DNA of 64,000 nt from CBFIDE01 sp965661265 (GTDB taxonomy: Bacteria > Bacteroidota > Bacteroidia > Flavobacteriales > Schleiferiaceae). The DNA lies in the NCBI GenBank assembly GCA_965661265.1, contig CBFIDE010000006.1, positions 60,750 to 124,749 on the forward strand, written 5' to 3'. A program made the position numbers and the translations under genes. The notes below the pieces were generated by a model. The model was not told the origin of the DNA and ran no database searches. It worked only from the letters and a program-made list of their open reading frames with translations. Position 1 is the first letter of the stretch, and the number at the start of each line of letters is the position of its first letter. This document shows, one piece after another, positions 1-8,551 of the stretch.

Positions 1-2
1 CT

Positions 3-323
3 ACAGAATCTGAAGGTAAAGCTGAGTTGGACAGATTTGCAGATGCTCTTTTATCTATTAGAAAAGAAATTACTGCAATTGAAAAGGGTGGGGATGCTCT
101 AAATAATCCTTTAAAGAATGCTCCACATACACTCAGTATGTTAACCAGTGATGAGTGGACTTTACCTTACGACAGAAAAACTGCAGCTTTTCCATTAGAT
201 TATCTTTCAGAAAATAAGTTTTGGCCATCAATCAGAAGAGTAGATGATGCTTATGGTGATAGAAATCTAATTTGCACTTGCTCACCAATTGAAGAATATA
301 TGACTGAAAAAGTGCAAGCGTAA
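3..323 (+). CDS. gcvP: Glycine dehydrogenase (decarboxylating), C-terminal end only
   Basis: This is the 3' end of a gene that enters from the left edge, with the reading frame open from base 3. The tail resembles the C-terminus of the PLP-dependent P-protein of the glycine cleavage system: the NAPHT segment, a Y-x-R-x-x-A-A-FP stretch, KFWPS, and a YGDRNL-C-C ending close to the stop. The P-protein decarboxylates glycine and passes the aminomethyl group to the lipoyl H-protein in the cytoplasm. The catalytic lysine lies outside the window. A stem-loop follows about 35 bases after the stop. The call rests on this strongly conserved tail. Confidence 0.93.
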   Translation, partial: TESEGKAELDRFADALLSIRKEITAIEKGGDALNNPLKNAPHTLSMLTSDEWTLPYDRKTAAFPLDYLSENKFWPSIRRVDDAYGDRNLICTCSPIEEYMTEKVQA

Positions 324-356
324 TCCAGTATTACGAACTTTTTTGACACATAGTTG

Positions 357-396
357 GGCCTGATTATAAGATTTATTTAATTCTCATAATCAGGCC
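357..396 (+). terminator. Stem-loop downstream of gcvP
   Basis: Perfect 11-bp inverted repeat, GGCCTGATTAT at 357-367 and ATAATCAGGCC at 386-396, with an 18-base AT-rich loop. Only a short T-rich stretch follows, so it could be a terminator or an mRNA-stabilising hairpin. Confidence 0.6.
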
Positions 397-469
397 TTAT
401 CTTTAGTGTAAGCAAGAGTTTAATTAAAATTTTTTTCGTACTTTTATAGGCTAATTAAAATTATATCTA

Positions 470-2452
470 ATGAAAAAAAGTATTATTCTCTCTTTGAGCC
501 TAATGCTTGGAACGGGCTTAAGCGCACAGCAATTCAATGGAACTGCTGAATTAACTAAAAGCAATGATTCTGAGTTAAAGCGCAACCACAAACAAATTGC
601 TCCACAATTAAAAGCTAAATCATCAGCTATCATTTGGTCTGAAGATTTTGGTGGTGGTATTCCAAGTACTTGGACAAACGTATGTACTGACTCAGTAGGT
701 AACTTATTAAACGGTAGCTGGGAGTATAGAGGTCCTAACACAACTCCTAACAACGGAATTGGATCTAGAGGTGCTTATGGAAACGATACTATCGTTGTTA
801 ATTCTGCTACTAGAGCTAATGGTTTTGTTCTTTTTGATTCAGACTATTTAGACAACGGCGGAACTGCTGGCGGTACAGGAACTGCACAAGCTCCTCACAC
901 TGGTATTTTAACTACTGATACTATTGATTTAACTGGACATCCATTTGTTGAGATTCAAGTTACTTCTTACTACAGAAAGTATGCTTCTTCTTTCCTTATT
1001 GCTACGTCAATTGATGGTGGTGCTACTTTTACTGATACAGTAGAAATTTTAGCTGATCTAGCACTTAATGCTGCTTCAGCAAGAAATGAAGTAAGAACAG
1101 CAAAACTACCTGGTATTGGCGGTGAGGATGAAGTTGTTTTACAATTCATCTTTGATGGTACTCTAGAAGGTGCTCCTGGAGCATTTGGTTATTACGTTCT
1201 TCAAATAGACGACATCATTATTCAAGACTTACCTCCTTATAAGACTGCATTCGTTGAGTCAGGTGGTGCACCAGCTAACGATTTCATTTCTGATGGCAAC
1301 AAAAATGGTCATGTACCATTGGATCAGGCTAAACCTATCGTTTTTGATTCTAATATTCAAAATGTTGGTGCTGATACAATTACGAACGTAAGATTAAGAG
1401 TAGATATTCTTGACGCTTCAGGTGCCGTTGTTGACTCTGTATTCTCTCCAGCTGCTGCTTCTATTCTTCCGGATAGTGTGGTTGACTACAATACGTTCAC
1501 TACTACAGCTTGGACCCCAACTGCAATTGGTGATTATACATTAAGATATATGATTGATATGGATGAGATGCCATCAAGTGGTGTTGAAACTACTGCTGAG
1601 TTTGGATTCGTTGTTGGATCTGAAGGAAACGGAGTTGGAGCATTAATGGCTAAGTCCTCTATGGACCATGGTTCATTAGACAACATAGTAGGTAATGCAA
1701 ATATTGGTGATGATGATGGTTCTGCTATTATGTCATTAGTTTCTTTCCCTAACCCTTCTCCTGGTAAGTCAACTGTTTCAATTTATGGATTAGAGACTTA
1801 CTTCAGTACTAGAACTGTTGCAGGTGGTGATATTGAAATTCAATTATATGATACTACTGGCTTTGATCCTTCTAACGGATTTGCTGGTAGCCCATTAATT
1901 AACAGATCATTTACTGTACCAGCTACATGGGTAGGACAATTAGTTACTATTGATTTGACTAACAATGGTACTCCAGTTGAAGTTAATCCTGGTGGATACC
2001 ATATGGTTATGTATATGTACTCTAATGCCGGTGCAAATGATATCTACATTGCAAATGATCAATCATTTGAAAGTAGAGTTTATAACTCTGGTCTTTATTC
2101 TACCAGTGCAGGTAGATGGTACAGCGCTTTCTCTGGTGGCAGAACTTTAAACCAACCTTGGTTAAGAGCAGTTTCTGATCCTACAATTGGTCTTGATGAG
2201 AACAATGAAGTAGTTTCTTTAAATGTATATCCTAATCCTTCTTCAGGTGATGTTAATATTGATATCGCTAAAGGTGGAGATTATACTATTGAATTATTGG
2301 ATATGACAGGTAAGATTGTTGATTTCAACTCTTCTACTTTCAATTCTAACGAAAAAGTATCTTTAGATTATAGCGCTTTACCAAAAGGAGTTTATCTTCT
2401 TAATGTAAAGGGTGAAGGCTTAACTAAGACTGCAAAAGTAGTTCTTAAGTAA
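470..2452 (+). CDS. T9SS-secreted cargo protein (copy 1 of a tandem pair)
   Basis: A 660-residue secreted protein of unknown function. Residues 1-20 form a signal peptide ending in SAQ. Residues about 55-265 look like a jelly-roll or MAM-like adhesion domain (start IWSEDFGGGIPSTW). Next come an Ig/CARDB-like stretch (about 265-400) and another beta-rich region (about 410-580). The last 75 residues are a type A T9SS sorting domain with NVYPNPSSG, a DMTGK turn and LPKGVYLLNV, ending in KVVLK. T9SS removes such domains and anchors or releases the cargo at the cell surface. It is flanked by its own terminator and is closely related to the next gene. Compared with copy 2 it uses AAC rather than AAT for Asn at many matching positions, which I read as a sign of higher expression. 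Confidence 0.9.
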   Translation: MKKSIILSLSLMLGTGLSAQQFNGTAELTKSNDSELKRNHKQIAPQLKAKSSAIIWSEDFGGGIPSTWTNVCTDSVGNLLNGSWEYRGPNTTPNNGIGSRGAYGNDTIVVNSATRANGFVLFDSDYLDNGGTAGGTGTAQAPHTGILTTDTIDLTGHPFVEIQVTSYYRKYASSFLIATSIDGGATFTDTVEILADLALNAASARNEVRTAKLPGIGGEDEVVLQFIFDGTLEGAPGAFGYYVLQIDDIIIQDLPPYKTAFVESGGAPANDFISDGNKNGHVPLDQAKPIVFDSNIQNVGADTITNVRLRVDILDASGAVVDSVFSPAAASILPDSVVDYNTFTTTAWTPTAIGDYTLRYMIDMDEMPSSGVETTAEFGFVVGSEGNGVGALMAKSSMDHGSLDNIVGNANIGDDDGSAIMSLVSFPNPSPGKSTVSIYGLETYFSTRTVAGGDIEIQLYDTTGFDPSNGFAGSPLINRSFTVPATWVGQLVTIDLTNNGTPVEVNPGGYHMVMYMYSNAGANDIYIANDQSFESRVYNSGLYSTSAGRWYSAFSGGRTLNQPWLRAVSDPTIGLDENNEVVSLNVYPNPSSGDVNIDIAKGGDYTIELLDMTGKIVDFNSSTFNSNEKVSLDYSALPKGVYLLNVKGEGLTKTAKVVLK

Positions 2453-2480
2453 TACTGAATTTACTTACATTTTTTTTTAG

Positions 2481-2514
2481 AAAGACCTCGAGATAATCTC
2501 GAGGTCTTTTTTTT
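2481..2514 (+). terminator. Intrinsic terminator after T9SS copy 1
   Basis: Perfect 13-bp stem, AAAGACCTCGAGA at 2481-2493 and TCTCGAGGTCTTT at 2497-2509, with a 3-base loop and a T run to 2514. It separates the two tandem paralogues into independent transcription units. Confidence 0.93.
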
Positions 2515-2598
2515 GTTTCAATTTTTGCTTAATTTGTTCTTTTATTTTGATTACGAATGAGCTATTTAACTAGTATTTATTAACCCAAACTAATACTT

Positions 2599-4575
2599 AT
2601 GAAAAAAATAACTATTCTATCATTAAGTCTAATAGCTGGACTGAACGTAAATGCTCAAGAGTTCAATCGAGGCACTGAGCCTTTAGTGAAACAATCCAAT
2701 GAGCTGAATCCTAAGGTTTCTAATTACACAAGTTCAAATTTAAAGTCTAAGACTTCCGCAGTTATTTGGTCTGAAGATTTTGGTGGTGGCATTCCATCTA
2801 CTTGGACAAATCAATGTCTTGATGAATTAGGTAATTCTTTAAATGGTAATTGGGAATATAGAGGCCCTAATACCACTCCTGATAATGCTTTTGGATCGAG
2901 AGGTGCGTATGGAAATGACACTGTAGTTGTTAATTCTGCGACTAGAGCCAATGGATTTGTGCTGTTCGATTCAGATTATTTAGATAATGGAGGTACAGCC
3001 GGAGGTACGGGAACTGCTCAAGCTCCACACTATGGTATCTTAACTACGGATACAATTGACCTTACAGGATATTCAGATATTGAAATTGAAATGACGGCCT
3101 ATTACAGAAAGTATGCTTCATCTATGATAATTGCTCTTTCTAAGGATGGTGGTGTTACTTTTCCTGACTCAGTTGAATTATACTCCTACTTAAACCTAAA
3201 CGATGCTTCAGAAAGAGCTGCTGTTGATTATGCTAATATTTCAATGGTTGGGAATGAACCTAATGTTGTTCTTAAATTCATTTTTGACGGAACGGATGAG
3301 GGTGTACCTGGATCATTTGGATATTATGTATTCCAAATGGATGATATCGTAATTCAAGAATTGCCAAAATTCCGTGCTGAATTTACAGATGAAAATGGTG
3401 CACCAGCCAATGATATGCTCACCGACGGACATAAAAATGGACATATTCCATTGAGCCAAGCAAAACCTATTGTTTTTGATTCTAATATAAAAAATACAGG
3501 TTCAGAGAGTATTACTAACCTAAGACTAAGAGTAAATATTAGAAATAGCGCAGGAATGATTATAGATTCTTTATACAGTCCTGCTGTTGCCAGCTTAGCC
3601 CCTGATAGCATTGCGGACTGGAGCTTACTTACCACTAACGCATGGACACCAACAGCAGTAGAAAGCTATACCATGGAATATACATTTGAAATGGATTCAG
3701 CTCTAACTTCAGGATCTATTCCTGTTGAATCCTATAATTTGTTTATTGGAGGACCAGGAGGAAATCCATCTGAGAAATCTGGAATGGATCACGGTGTTCT
3801 TGATAATGTAACAGGTAATCCGAGTATCGGAGATGATGATGGAGGTGCTTATGGTGGCTTTGTATCTTATCCAAACCCTCAACCAGGAAAGTCAACGATC
3901 TCCATCTATGGTTGTGAGACCTATTTCAGCACAAGAACTGTTGCAGGTGGAGACATCGAGGTTCAGTTATATGATACTACTGGCTTTGATCCACTCAACG
4001 GATTTGCAAGCGCGCCATTAATAAACAGAAGTTTTACTGTTGATACTTCTTGGGTTGGGGAAACAGTTCAAATAGACTTAACAAATAATGGAACTCCTGT
4101 AGAAATAAATCCTGGTAGCTATTATTTAGTAATGTATTTCTACTCAAATGGCGGAGCCAATGATATCTATATTGCCAATGATCAGTCTTTTGAAAGTCTA
4201 GTATATAGATCTATTCTTTATTCAACATCTGCAGGAAGATGGTATTCTGGTTATATCGATAGCAGAAGCTTTGATCAGATTTGGTTAAGAGCTCTATCTG
4301 ATGCTTCAATTGGAATTGAGGAAGATGTTGAAATCAATGACTTAAATGTGTACCCTAATCCTTCTGAGGGTAATATTAATATAGAAATCTCAAAAGGTGG
4401 TGACTATAGCCTTCAATTAATTGATATGACAGGTAAAGTTATAGACAAGCAATTATCTACTTATAACTCTAACGAAAGGGTTAATTTAAATTATGACCAC
4501 TTACCAAAAGGAGTATATCTTCTTACGGTAAATGGTGAAGGCCAAACTAAAACTGCAAGAGTAATACTTAAGTAA
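2599..4575 (+). CDS. T9SS-secreted cargo protein (copy 2 of a tandem pair)
   Basis: A 658-residue paralogue of the preceding gene with the same layout: signal peptide (to about residue 20, ending NAQ), jelly-roll/MAM-like region (about 55-265), Ig-like region, second beta-rich region, and a C-terminal type A T9SS sorting domain (NVYPNPSEG, DMTGK, LPKGVYLLTV). Long near-identical blocks are shared with copy 1, for example TTDTIDLTG and GGDIEVQLYDTTGFDP, while the middle Ig-like part is more diverged. The pair arose by tandem duplication. Copy 2 uses AAT for Asn more often and has its own terminator. The function is unknown; adhesion or carbohydrate binding at the surface would fit the folds, but that is inference. 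Confidence 0.9.
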   Translation: MKKITILSLSLIAGLNVNAQEFNRGTEPLVKQSNELNPKVSNYTSSNLKSKTSAVIWSEDFGGGIPSTWTNQCLDELGNSLNGNWEYRGPNTTPDNAFGSRGAYGNDTVVVNSATRANGFVLFDSDYLDNGGTAGGTGTAQAPHYGILTTDTIDLTGYSDIEIEMTAYYRKYASSMIIALSKDGGVTFPDSVELYSYLNLNDASERAAVDYANISMVGNEPNVVLKFIFDGTDEGVPGSFGYYVFQMDDIVIQELPKFRAEFTDENGAPANDMLTDGHKNGHIPLSQAKPIVFDSNIKNTGSESITNLRLRVNIRNSAGMIIDSLYSPAVASLAPDSIADWSLLTTNAWTPTAVESYTMEYTFEMDSALTSGSIPVESYNLFIGGPGGNPSEKSGMDHGVLDNVTGNPSIGDDDGGAYGGFVSYPNPQPGKSTISIYGCETYFSTRTVAGGDIEVQLYDTTGFDPLNGFASAPLINRSFTVDTSWVGETVQIDLTNNGTPVEINPGSYYLVMYFYSNGGANDIYIANDQSFESLVYRSILYSTSAGRWYSGYIDSRSFDQIWLRALSDASIGIEEDVEINDLNVYPNPSEGNINIEISKGGDYSLQLIDMTGKVIDKQLSTYNSNERVNLNYDHLPKGVYLLTVNGEGQTKTARVILK

Positions 4576-4595
4576 GATTAGTTTTAATTAGAATT

Positions 4596-4625
4596 AAAGA
4601 AGCCCCTTTCGGGGCTTCTTTTTTT
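4596..4625. terminator. Bidirectional terminator between T9SS copy 2 and mlaF
   Basis: An 11-bp stem, AAAGAAGCCCC at 4596-4606 and GGGGCTTCTTT at 4611-4621, with a TTTC tetraloop and a T run on the plus strand. It sits between convergent genes, and the A-rich flank gives a short T run on the minus strand, so it probably serves both. Confidence 0.9.
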
Positions 4626-5379
4626 ACAAATGATTCGCTTTTATTTTTTTGAATAACCTTGAGCTGAATACAAAGCTATTTATCGACTCATTATCTGAGC
4701 TCATTATATCATTGCTATCTCCTTCCCAAGCTTTACAGCCTTTCTCAATTAGAATTATATTATCTCCTATCTCCATCACACTATTCATATCATGAGTATT
4801 AATGATGGTCGTCATAGAATATTCTTCAGTGATCTCCTTAAGAAGATTGTCAATTACAATAGAAGTTCTTGGATCTAAGCCAGAATTGGGTTCATCGCAA
4901 AAAAGATACTTCGGATTCATGCTGATAGCTCTTGCAATAGCCACTCTCTTTTGCATTCCGCCACTTAATTCTCCTGGGAATTTATGCCCTACATTCTCCA
5001 AGTTCACTCTTTTTAAACAAAAATTTGCTCTATCTCTCTTCTCCTCATCCGTCATTCTGCCAAACATAGAAAGACCAAATGCTACATTATCTTCAATCGA
5101 AATAGAATCAAAAAGAGCATTGCCTTGAAAAACAACTCCCATTTCTTTTCTTAACTCCTTTCTTTCCTCTCTATTTAGATTTCCAAGAGTCCGATCATCA
5201 TATGAGATCTCTCCTCCATCAATTTCATGAAGGCCTACTAAGCTTTTTACAAAAACAGTCTTTCCTGATCCGGATTGACCAATAATTAGGTTTGTTTTGC
5301 CCGCTATGAACTGTGCATCCACTCCCTTAAGAACTTCAATTCCATCAAAGCTCTTTCTAAGTTTTTCAACCTTTATCAT
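4624..5379 (-). CDS. mlaF: MlaF-type ABC transporter ATPase
   Basis: A 251-residue cytoplasmic ATPase of the Mla/Mkl lipid-transport type. Visible motifs are Walker A GQSGSGKT (34-41), signature LSGGMQKRVAIARA, Walker B YLFCDEP followed by NSGLDP, and an H-loop THD. It would power movement of phospholipids between inner and outer membrane together with the MlaE permease encoded immediately upstream. The two genes overlap by 4 bases (ATGA), indicating translational coupling. The MlaD substrate-binding component that usually completes the system is not in this window. Confidence 0.93.
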   Translation of the reverse strand: MIKVEKLRKSFDGIEVLKGVDAQFIAGKTNLIIGQSGSGKTVFVKSLVGLHEIDGGEISYDDRTLGNLNREERKELRKEMGVVFQGNALFDSISIEDNVAFGLSMFGRMTDEEKRDRANFCLKRVNLENVGHKFPGELSGGMQKRVAIARAISMNPKYLFCDEPNSGLDPRTSIVIDNLLKEITEEYSMTTIINTHDMNSVMEIGDNIILIEKGCKAWEGDSNDIMSSDNESINSFVFSSRLFKKIKANHL

Positions 5380-6128
5380 TTGATGAGCAGTGTTTGAGTT
5401 AGCACATAATTGGCAATAATGATCAATACACTTGACCTTACAACTGCCTTTGTAGAATTTATACCCACCTCAACGGCACCACCTTTTACTGTAAATCCAT
5501 AATAGGCAGAAACTGAAGTGATAATGAAAGCAAATACTACAGTCTTCATTAAGGCATAAGTAATATAGTAAGGAGTGAAAGAAAGCTGTGCTCCTAAAAT
5601 ATAATCAGCAGGACTAATGACACCCATTAGTAAGGAAGCCATATAACCACCAATAATTCCTAAAAACATGCTAATAGTAATTAGAATAGGGTTAAAAATC
5701 ATAAGAGCAATAATCTTAGGCATTATTAAATAGGATGCGGGATTCACTCCCATTACCTCAAGTGCATCTATTTGCTCAGACACCCTCATACTACCAATAG
5801 TAGAGGCAATATATGAACCTACTTTTCCCGCAAGAATTAAACTGATAATTGTAGGAGAAAACTCTAAAATAATGGACTCTCTAGTAGCAATTGCTACATA
5901 ATAGTCTGGAACTAGTGGGTCATCTAAATTAAATGCTGTTTGAATTGTAACTACAGCTCCCACAAACAATGAGATAACTGTAACTATACCTAATGAGTTT
6001 ACCCCAAGATATTCAAGATCCCTCATGAACTGTAAATAATACTCTTTCCAGCTTTCGGGCTTATGAAATGCCTGTCTGAGTAAAATAAAATACTGTCCAA
6101 TTGACTTTATTCCTTCTATTAAAAACAT
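5376..6128 (-). CDS. mlaE: MlaE-type ABC transporter permease
   Basis: A 250-residue integral inner-membrane protein of the MlaE family, close to the usual family length. It has an amphipathic N-terminus followed by several hydrophobic segments, with the family-typical stretch around residues 95-130 (FSPTIISLILAGKVGSYIAS, then a region with EQIDALEVMG). It forms the membrane channel of the lipid transporter with MlaF. It is the first gene of the two-gene minus-strand unit and is divergent from the small lipoprotein gene that starts at 6163. Confidence 0.93.
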   Translation of the reverse strand: MFLIEGIKSIGQYFILLRQAFHKPESWKEYYLQFMRDLEYLGVNSLGIVTVISLFVGAVVTIQTAFNLDDPLVPDYYVAIATRESIILEFSPTIISLILAGKVGSYIASTIGSMRVSEQIDALEVMGVNPASYLIMPKIIALMIFNPILITISMFLGIIGGYMASLLMGVISPADYILGAQLSFTPYYITYALMKTVVFAFIITSVSAYYGFTVKGGAVEVGINSTKAVVRSSVLIIIANYVLTQTLLIK

Positions 6129-6144
6129 GAAGCTAAAATAAGAG

Positions 6145-6152
6145 TAAATTTG
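6145..6152 (+). promoter_or_regulatory. Bacteroidetes -7 box (TAAATTTG)
   Basis: Exact match to TAnnTTTG, 10 bases before the ATG of the small lipoprotein at 6163. No clear -33 TTTG is visible. It probably drives lipoprotein, sprT-like, purK and purE. Confidence 0.5.
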
Positions 6153-6162
6153 TATCCATAAT

Positions 6163-6300
6163 ATGAAGATTGAAAGTCCTTATAAATTCTTTTCTAAAAG
6201 TCTATTGGCTGCACTCCTAATCGTCTTATTTCTGATGAGTTCTTGCGGCACTTTAGAAAAATGTGATTGCCTTAGTTTATCAAGCATAGTTCTGCCCTAA
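6163..6300 (+). CDS. Small Cys-rich lipoprotein, 45 residues
   Basis: A short ORF not matched to any family I recognise. It encodes a lysine-containing N-terminus, a hydrophobic stretch (LLAALLIVLFLM) and a lipobox LMSSC with the lipid-attachment Cys at residue 28. The mature part is only about 18 residues, beginning CGTLEKCDCLSL, with two further cysteines. Its TAA stop shares its last base with the ATG of the SprT-like gene, a coupling typical of real operonic genes, and an exact -7 box lies just upstream. Signal peptide, stop-start overlap and promoter together support a real gene. Its role is unknown. Confidence 0.72.
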   Translation: MKIESPYKFFSKSLLAALLIVLFLMSSCGTLEKCDCLSLSSIVLP

Positions 6301-6902
6301 TGTCTACTATATTACAAAAGTACATACCTGAGGAGGCTTTGGCCGATTGCATCAAACTACTGCAATCTGAACCTATTGAGCTTAGAATTTCTAAACCAAG
6401 AAAAACAAAATTAGGAGACTATAGAAGACCTAAAGAAAATGGGAAACACCGCATTTCAATCAATAACAACCTGAATAAATACTCTTTTCTAATTACCTTT
6501 TTGCACGAATTTGCCCACCTAAAGGCTTTTAAAAATCATTCTCTTGGTATAAAAGCTCATGGCTCAGAATGGCAAATGGAATTTATTGAAACTGCAAAAT
6601 CATTTTTAGATAAAGACATTTTTCCTGAAGATATAAAAATTGCTTTCATCCAAAGTCTAAACAAAGGCGCTGCCAGTAGCTGTACCGATTTAGATTTATA
6701 TCGTGTTCTAAAAAAATATGATGAATCAAAATCAATTTTTGTGGAAGATCTTAGTGATGGAGAGCAATTCAGCTTAAATAATGGTCTTGTTTTTCAACGA
6801 GGTCCTAAATCGCGAAAGCGCTATAAATGCCAAAACCTTAAAAATGGAAAGTACTATATGGTACATCCAATGGCAGAAGTAATACCTTTGAACCCAAATT
6901 AG
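6300..6902 (+). CDS. SprT-like zinc metallopeptidase domain protein
   Basis: A 200-residue protein with the SprT-like zincin motif HEFAH in LITFLHEFAHLKAF (about residues 64-77) and a downstream HGSEW segment containing the third likely zinc ligand. This family includes eukaryotic Spartan, which degrades DNA-protein crosslinks; the bacterial members are poorly characterised. The Cys-based zinc ribbon of classical SprT is not evident: the C-terminus has only one Cys in YKCQNLKNGKYYMV. No signal peptide is seen, so it is probably cytoplasmic. Its start overlaps the stop of the small lipoprotein, and purK follows 6 bases after its stop. Confidence 0.82.
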   Translation: MSTILQKYIPEEALADCIKLLQSEPIELRISKPRKTKLGDYRRPKENGKHRISINNNLNKYSFLITFLHEFAHLKAFKNHSLGIKAHGSEWQMEFIETAKSFLDKDIFPEDIKIAFIQSLNKGAASSCTDLDLYRVLKKYDESKSIFVEDLSDGEQFSLNNGLVFQRGPKSRKRYKCQNLKNGKYYMVHPMAEVIPLNPN

Positions 6903-6908
6903 AATACA

Positions 6909-8072
6909 GTGAACAAGAATTACTATTCCTCTTCTTTCAAACTCGGAATCCTAGGCGGTGGCCAATTGGGTAAGATGATACTTGCTGAAACTCGCAGATT
7001 AGATATTAGAACTAAAGTTTTAGATCCTAGCTCTGAGGCTCCAGGACGAATTGCCTCTAATGAATTTGTTCAAGGAAGCCTTACAGACTATCAAACAGTG
7101 ATGGATTTTGCAAAAGATTGTGATGTTCTTACTATTGAAATTGAGAATGTAAATATTCAAGCACTTAAGGATTTACAAAAAGCTGGTGTTAAGGTGTATC
7201 CAAAACCTGAGACCCTAGAGATTATAAAAGATAAGTGTATTCAGAAGCAATTCTATGCTGACCACGAAATACCAACTGCTCCTTTTGCAAACTTTAACTC
7301 TAAAGACGAGTTTTTAGAGACTCTTGACACTCAGCAGGATTGGGAATTACCTTTTGTTTGGAAAGCCGCTACTGGAGGATATGATGGCAAGGGCGTGAGT
7401 ATCATTAGGTCTAATGAGGATATTCAAAATGTAGCCGACATTCCTGGATTAATCGAAAAGCTTATTCCTTTTGAGAAAGAACTTGCCGTTGTTGTTGCAA
7501 GAAATCCTTCTGGTGAAGTTAAAAGTTTTCCAGTAGTAGAAATGGACTTCCACCCTACTGCCAATCTTGTAGAGTACGTATTTAGCCCTTCTACAATTTC
7601 TGATGATTTACAAGATAAAGCAAGAAATCTTGCGGAAAGTATCGCTCATAAATTTGAGCATATTGGTTTGCTTGCGGTTGAAATGTTCTTATCCAGTAAT
7701 GGAGAAATATTGATTAATGAAGTAGCTCCTAGAGTTCATAATAGCGGGCATTTGAGTATTGAAGGAAATGTAGCTAATCAATTTGATCAGCACTTACGTG
7801 CGATTTTAGATCTACCATTAGGATCTACCCAGATTGTGAAGCCAGCAGTTATGGTTAACTTAACAGGAGAGGATAATTATAAAGGACCGGTGGTATACGA
7901 TGGAATAGAAGAATTACTTTCTTTAGAAGGAGTTTACATACATTTATACGGTAAAGCTGAGACTAGACCTTTTAGAAAGATGGGACATATAACCATCACT
8001 TCTGACAACTTAGATGAAGCAAGAGCTAAAGCCAAAATTGTTAAGGAAAAAATTAAAGTTATATCAAAATGA
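6909..8072 (+). CDS. purK: 5-(carboxyamino)imidazole ribonucleotide synthase
   Basis: A 387-residue ATP-grasp enzyme that carboxylates AIR to N5-CAIR with ATP and bicarbonate in de novo purine synthesis. The N-terminal GILGGGQLGKM motif is clear. The central region has WKAATGGYDGKGV (ATP-grasp glycine loop), and LINEVAPRVHNSGH is the catalytic and metal-binding segment. The best start is GTG at 6909, giving the N-terminus MNKNYYSSSFKLGILGGG. It overlaps purE by 4 bases, so product channelling or balanced expression with PurE is likely. Confidence 0.96.
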   Translation: MNKNYYSSSFKLGILGGGQLGKMILAETRRLDIRTKVLDPSSEAPGRIASNEFVQGSLTDYQTVMDFAKDCDVLTIEIENVNIQALKDLQKAGVKVYPKPETLEIIKDKCIQKQFYADHEIPTAPFANFNSKDEFLETLDTQQDWELPFVWKAATGGYDGKGVSIIRSNEDIQNVADIPGLIEKLIPFEKELAVVVARNPSGEVKSFPVVEMDFHPTANLVEYVFSPSTISDDLQDKARNLAESIAHKFEHIGLLAVEMFLSSNGEILINEVAPRVHNSGHLSIEGNVANQFDQHLRAILDLPLGSTQIVKPAVMVNLTGEDNYKGPVVYDGIEELLSLEGVYIHLYGKAETRPFRKMGHITITSDNLDEARAKAKIVKEKIKVISK

Positions 8073-8551
8073 GCGCAGAAGTAGGAATCATCATGGGGTC
8101 AAAATCTGACTTACCCATCATGCAGCAAGCAGCAGATATTCTAAAAGAATTAGGAGTAGAATTTGAAATCGATATTGTCAGCGCTCATAGAACGCCAGAT
8201 AAGATGTTCAAATATGCAACTGAAGCCCATACAAGAGGTATTAAGGTGATTATTGCTGGTGCAGGCGGAGCAGCACATCTCCCAGGAATGACGGCTTCTA
8301 TGACACCACTGCCTGTTATTGGAGTTCCTGTAAAATCCAGAAATTCTATTGATGGTTGGGATTCTGTACTTTCTATATTGCAAATGCCCGGAGGCGTTCC
8401 TGTTGCCACAGTAGCCCTTGACGGAGCCTTGAATGCAGGAATTCTTGCTGCACAGATCATCGGCGCAAGCAATCCAAAAGTGCTAGATGCAATAATTGAG
8501 TATAAAGAAGGACTTAAAATAAAGGTAATAGACTCCGCTAAGAGCTTATAG
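8069..8551 (+). CDS. purE: N5-carboxyaminoimidazole ribonucleotide mutase
   Basis: A 160-residue class I PurE that converts N5-CAIR to CAIR, the step after PurK. Family hallmarks are IIMGSKSDLP near the N-terminus, SAHRTPDKM (catalytic His) and AGAGGAAHLPGM. It begins within the end of purK (ATGA overlap). Its 3' end overlaps that of the convergent LytTR regulator by 6 bases, so no terminator separates them. Confidence 0.97.
   Translation: MSAEVGIIMGSKSDLPIMQQAADILKELGVEFEIDIVSAHRTPDKMFKYATEAHTRGIKVIIAGAGGAAHLPGMTASMTPLPVIGVPVKSRNSIDGWDSVLSILQMPGGVPVATVALDGALNAGILAAQIIGASNPKVLDAIIEYKEGLKIKVIDSAKSL

Noticed and set aside
1..470. Search for a glycine riboswitch or other RNA element by gcvP
   Set aside because: Only the 3' end of gcvP is present, and the stem-loop after it lacks any aptamer-like conserved core.
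451..753. Minus-strand open frame opposite the first T9SS gene
   Set aside because: It overlaps the signal peptide and start of a well-supported plus-strand gene and has no recognisable domain or upstream signal.
3354..3635. Minus-strand open frame within the second T9SS gene
   Set aside because: Antisense to a clear gene; composition follows the codon pattern of the plus strand.
4802..5128. Plus-strand open frame inside mlaF
   Set aside because: Opposite a gene with complete ABC motifs; no signal or homology seen.
8185..8472. Minus-strand open frame in purE
   Set aside because: Shadow frame opposite a highly conserved gene.
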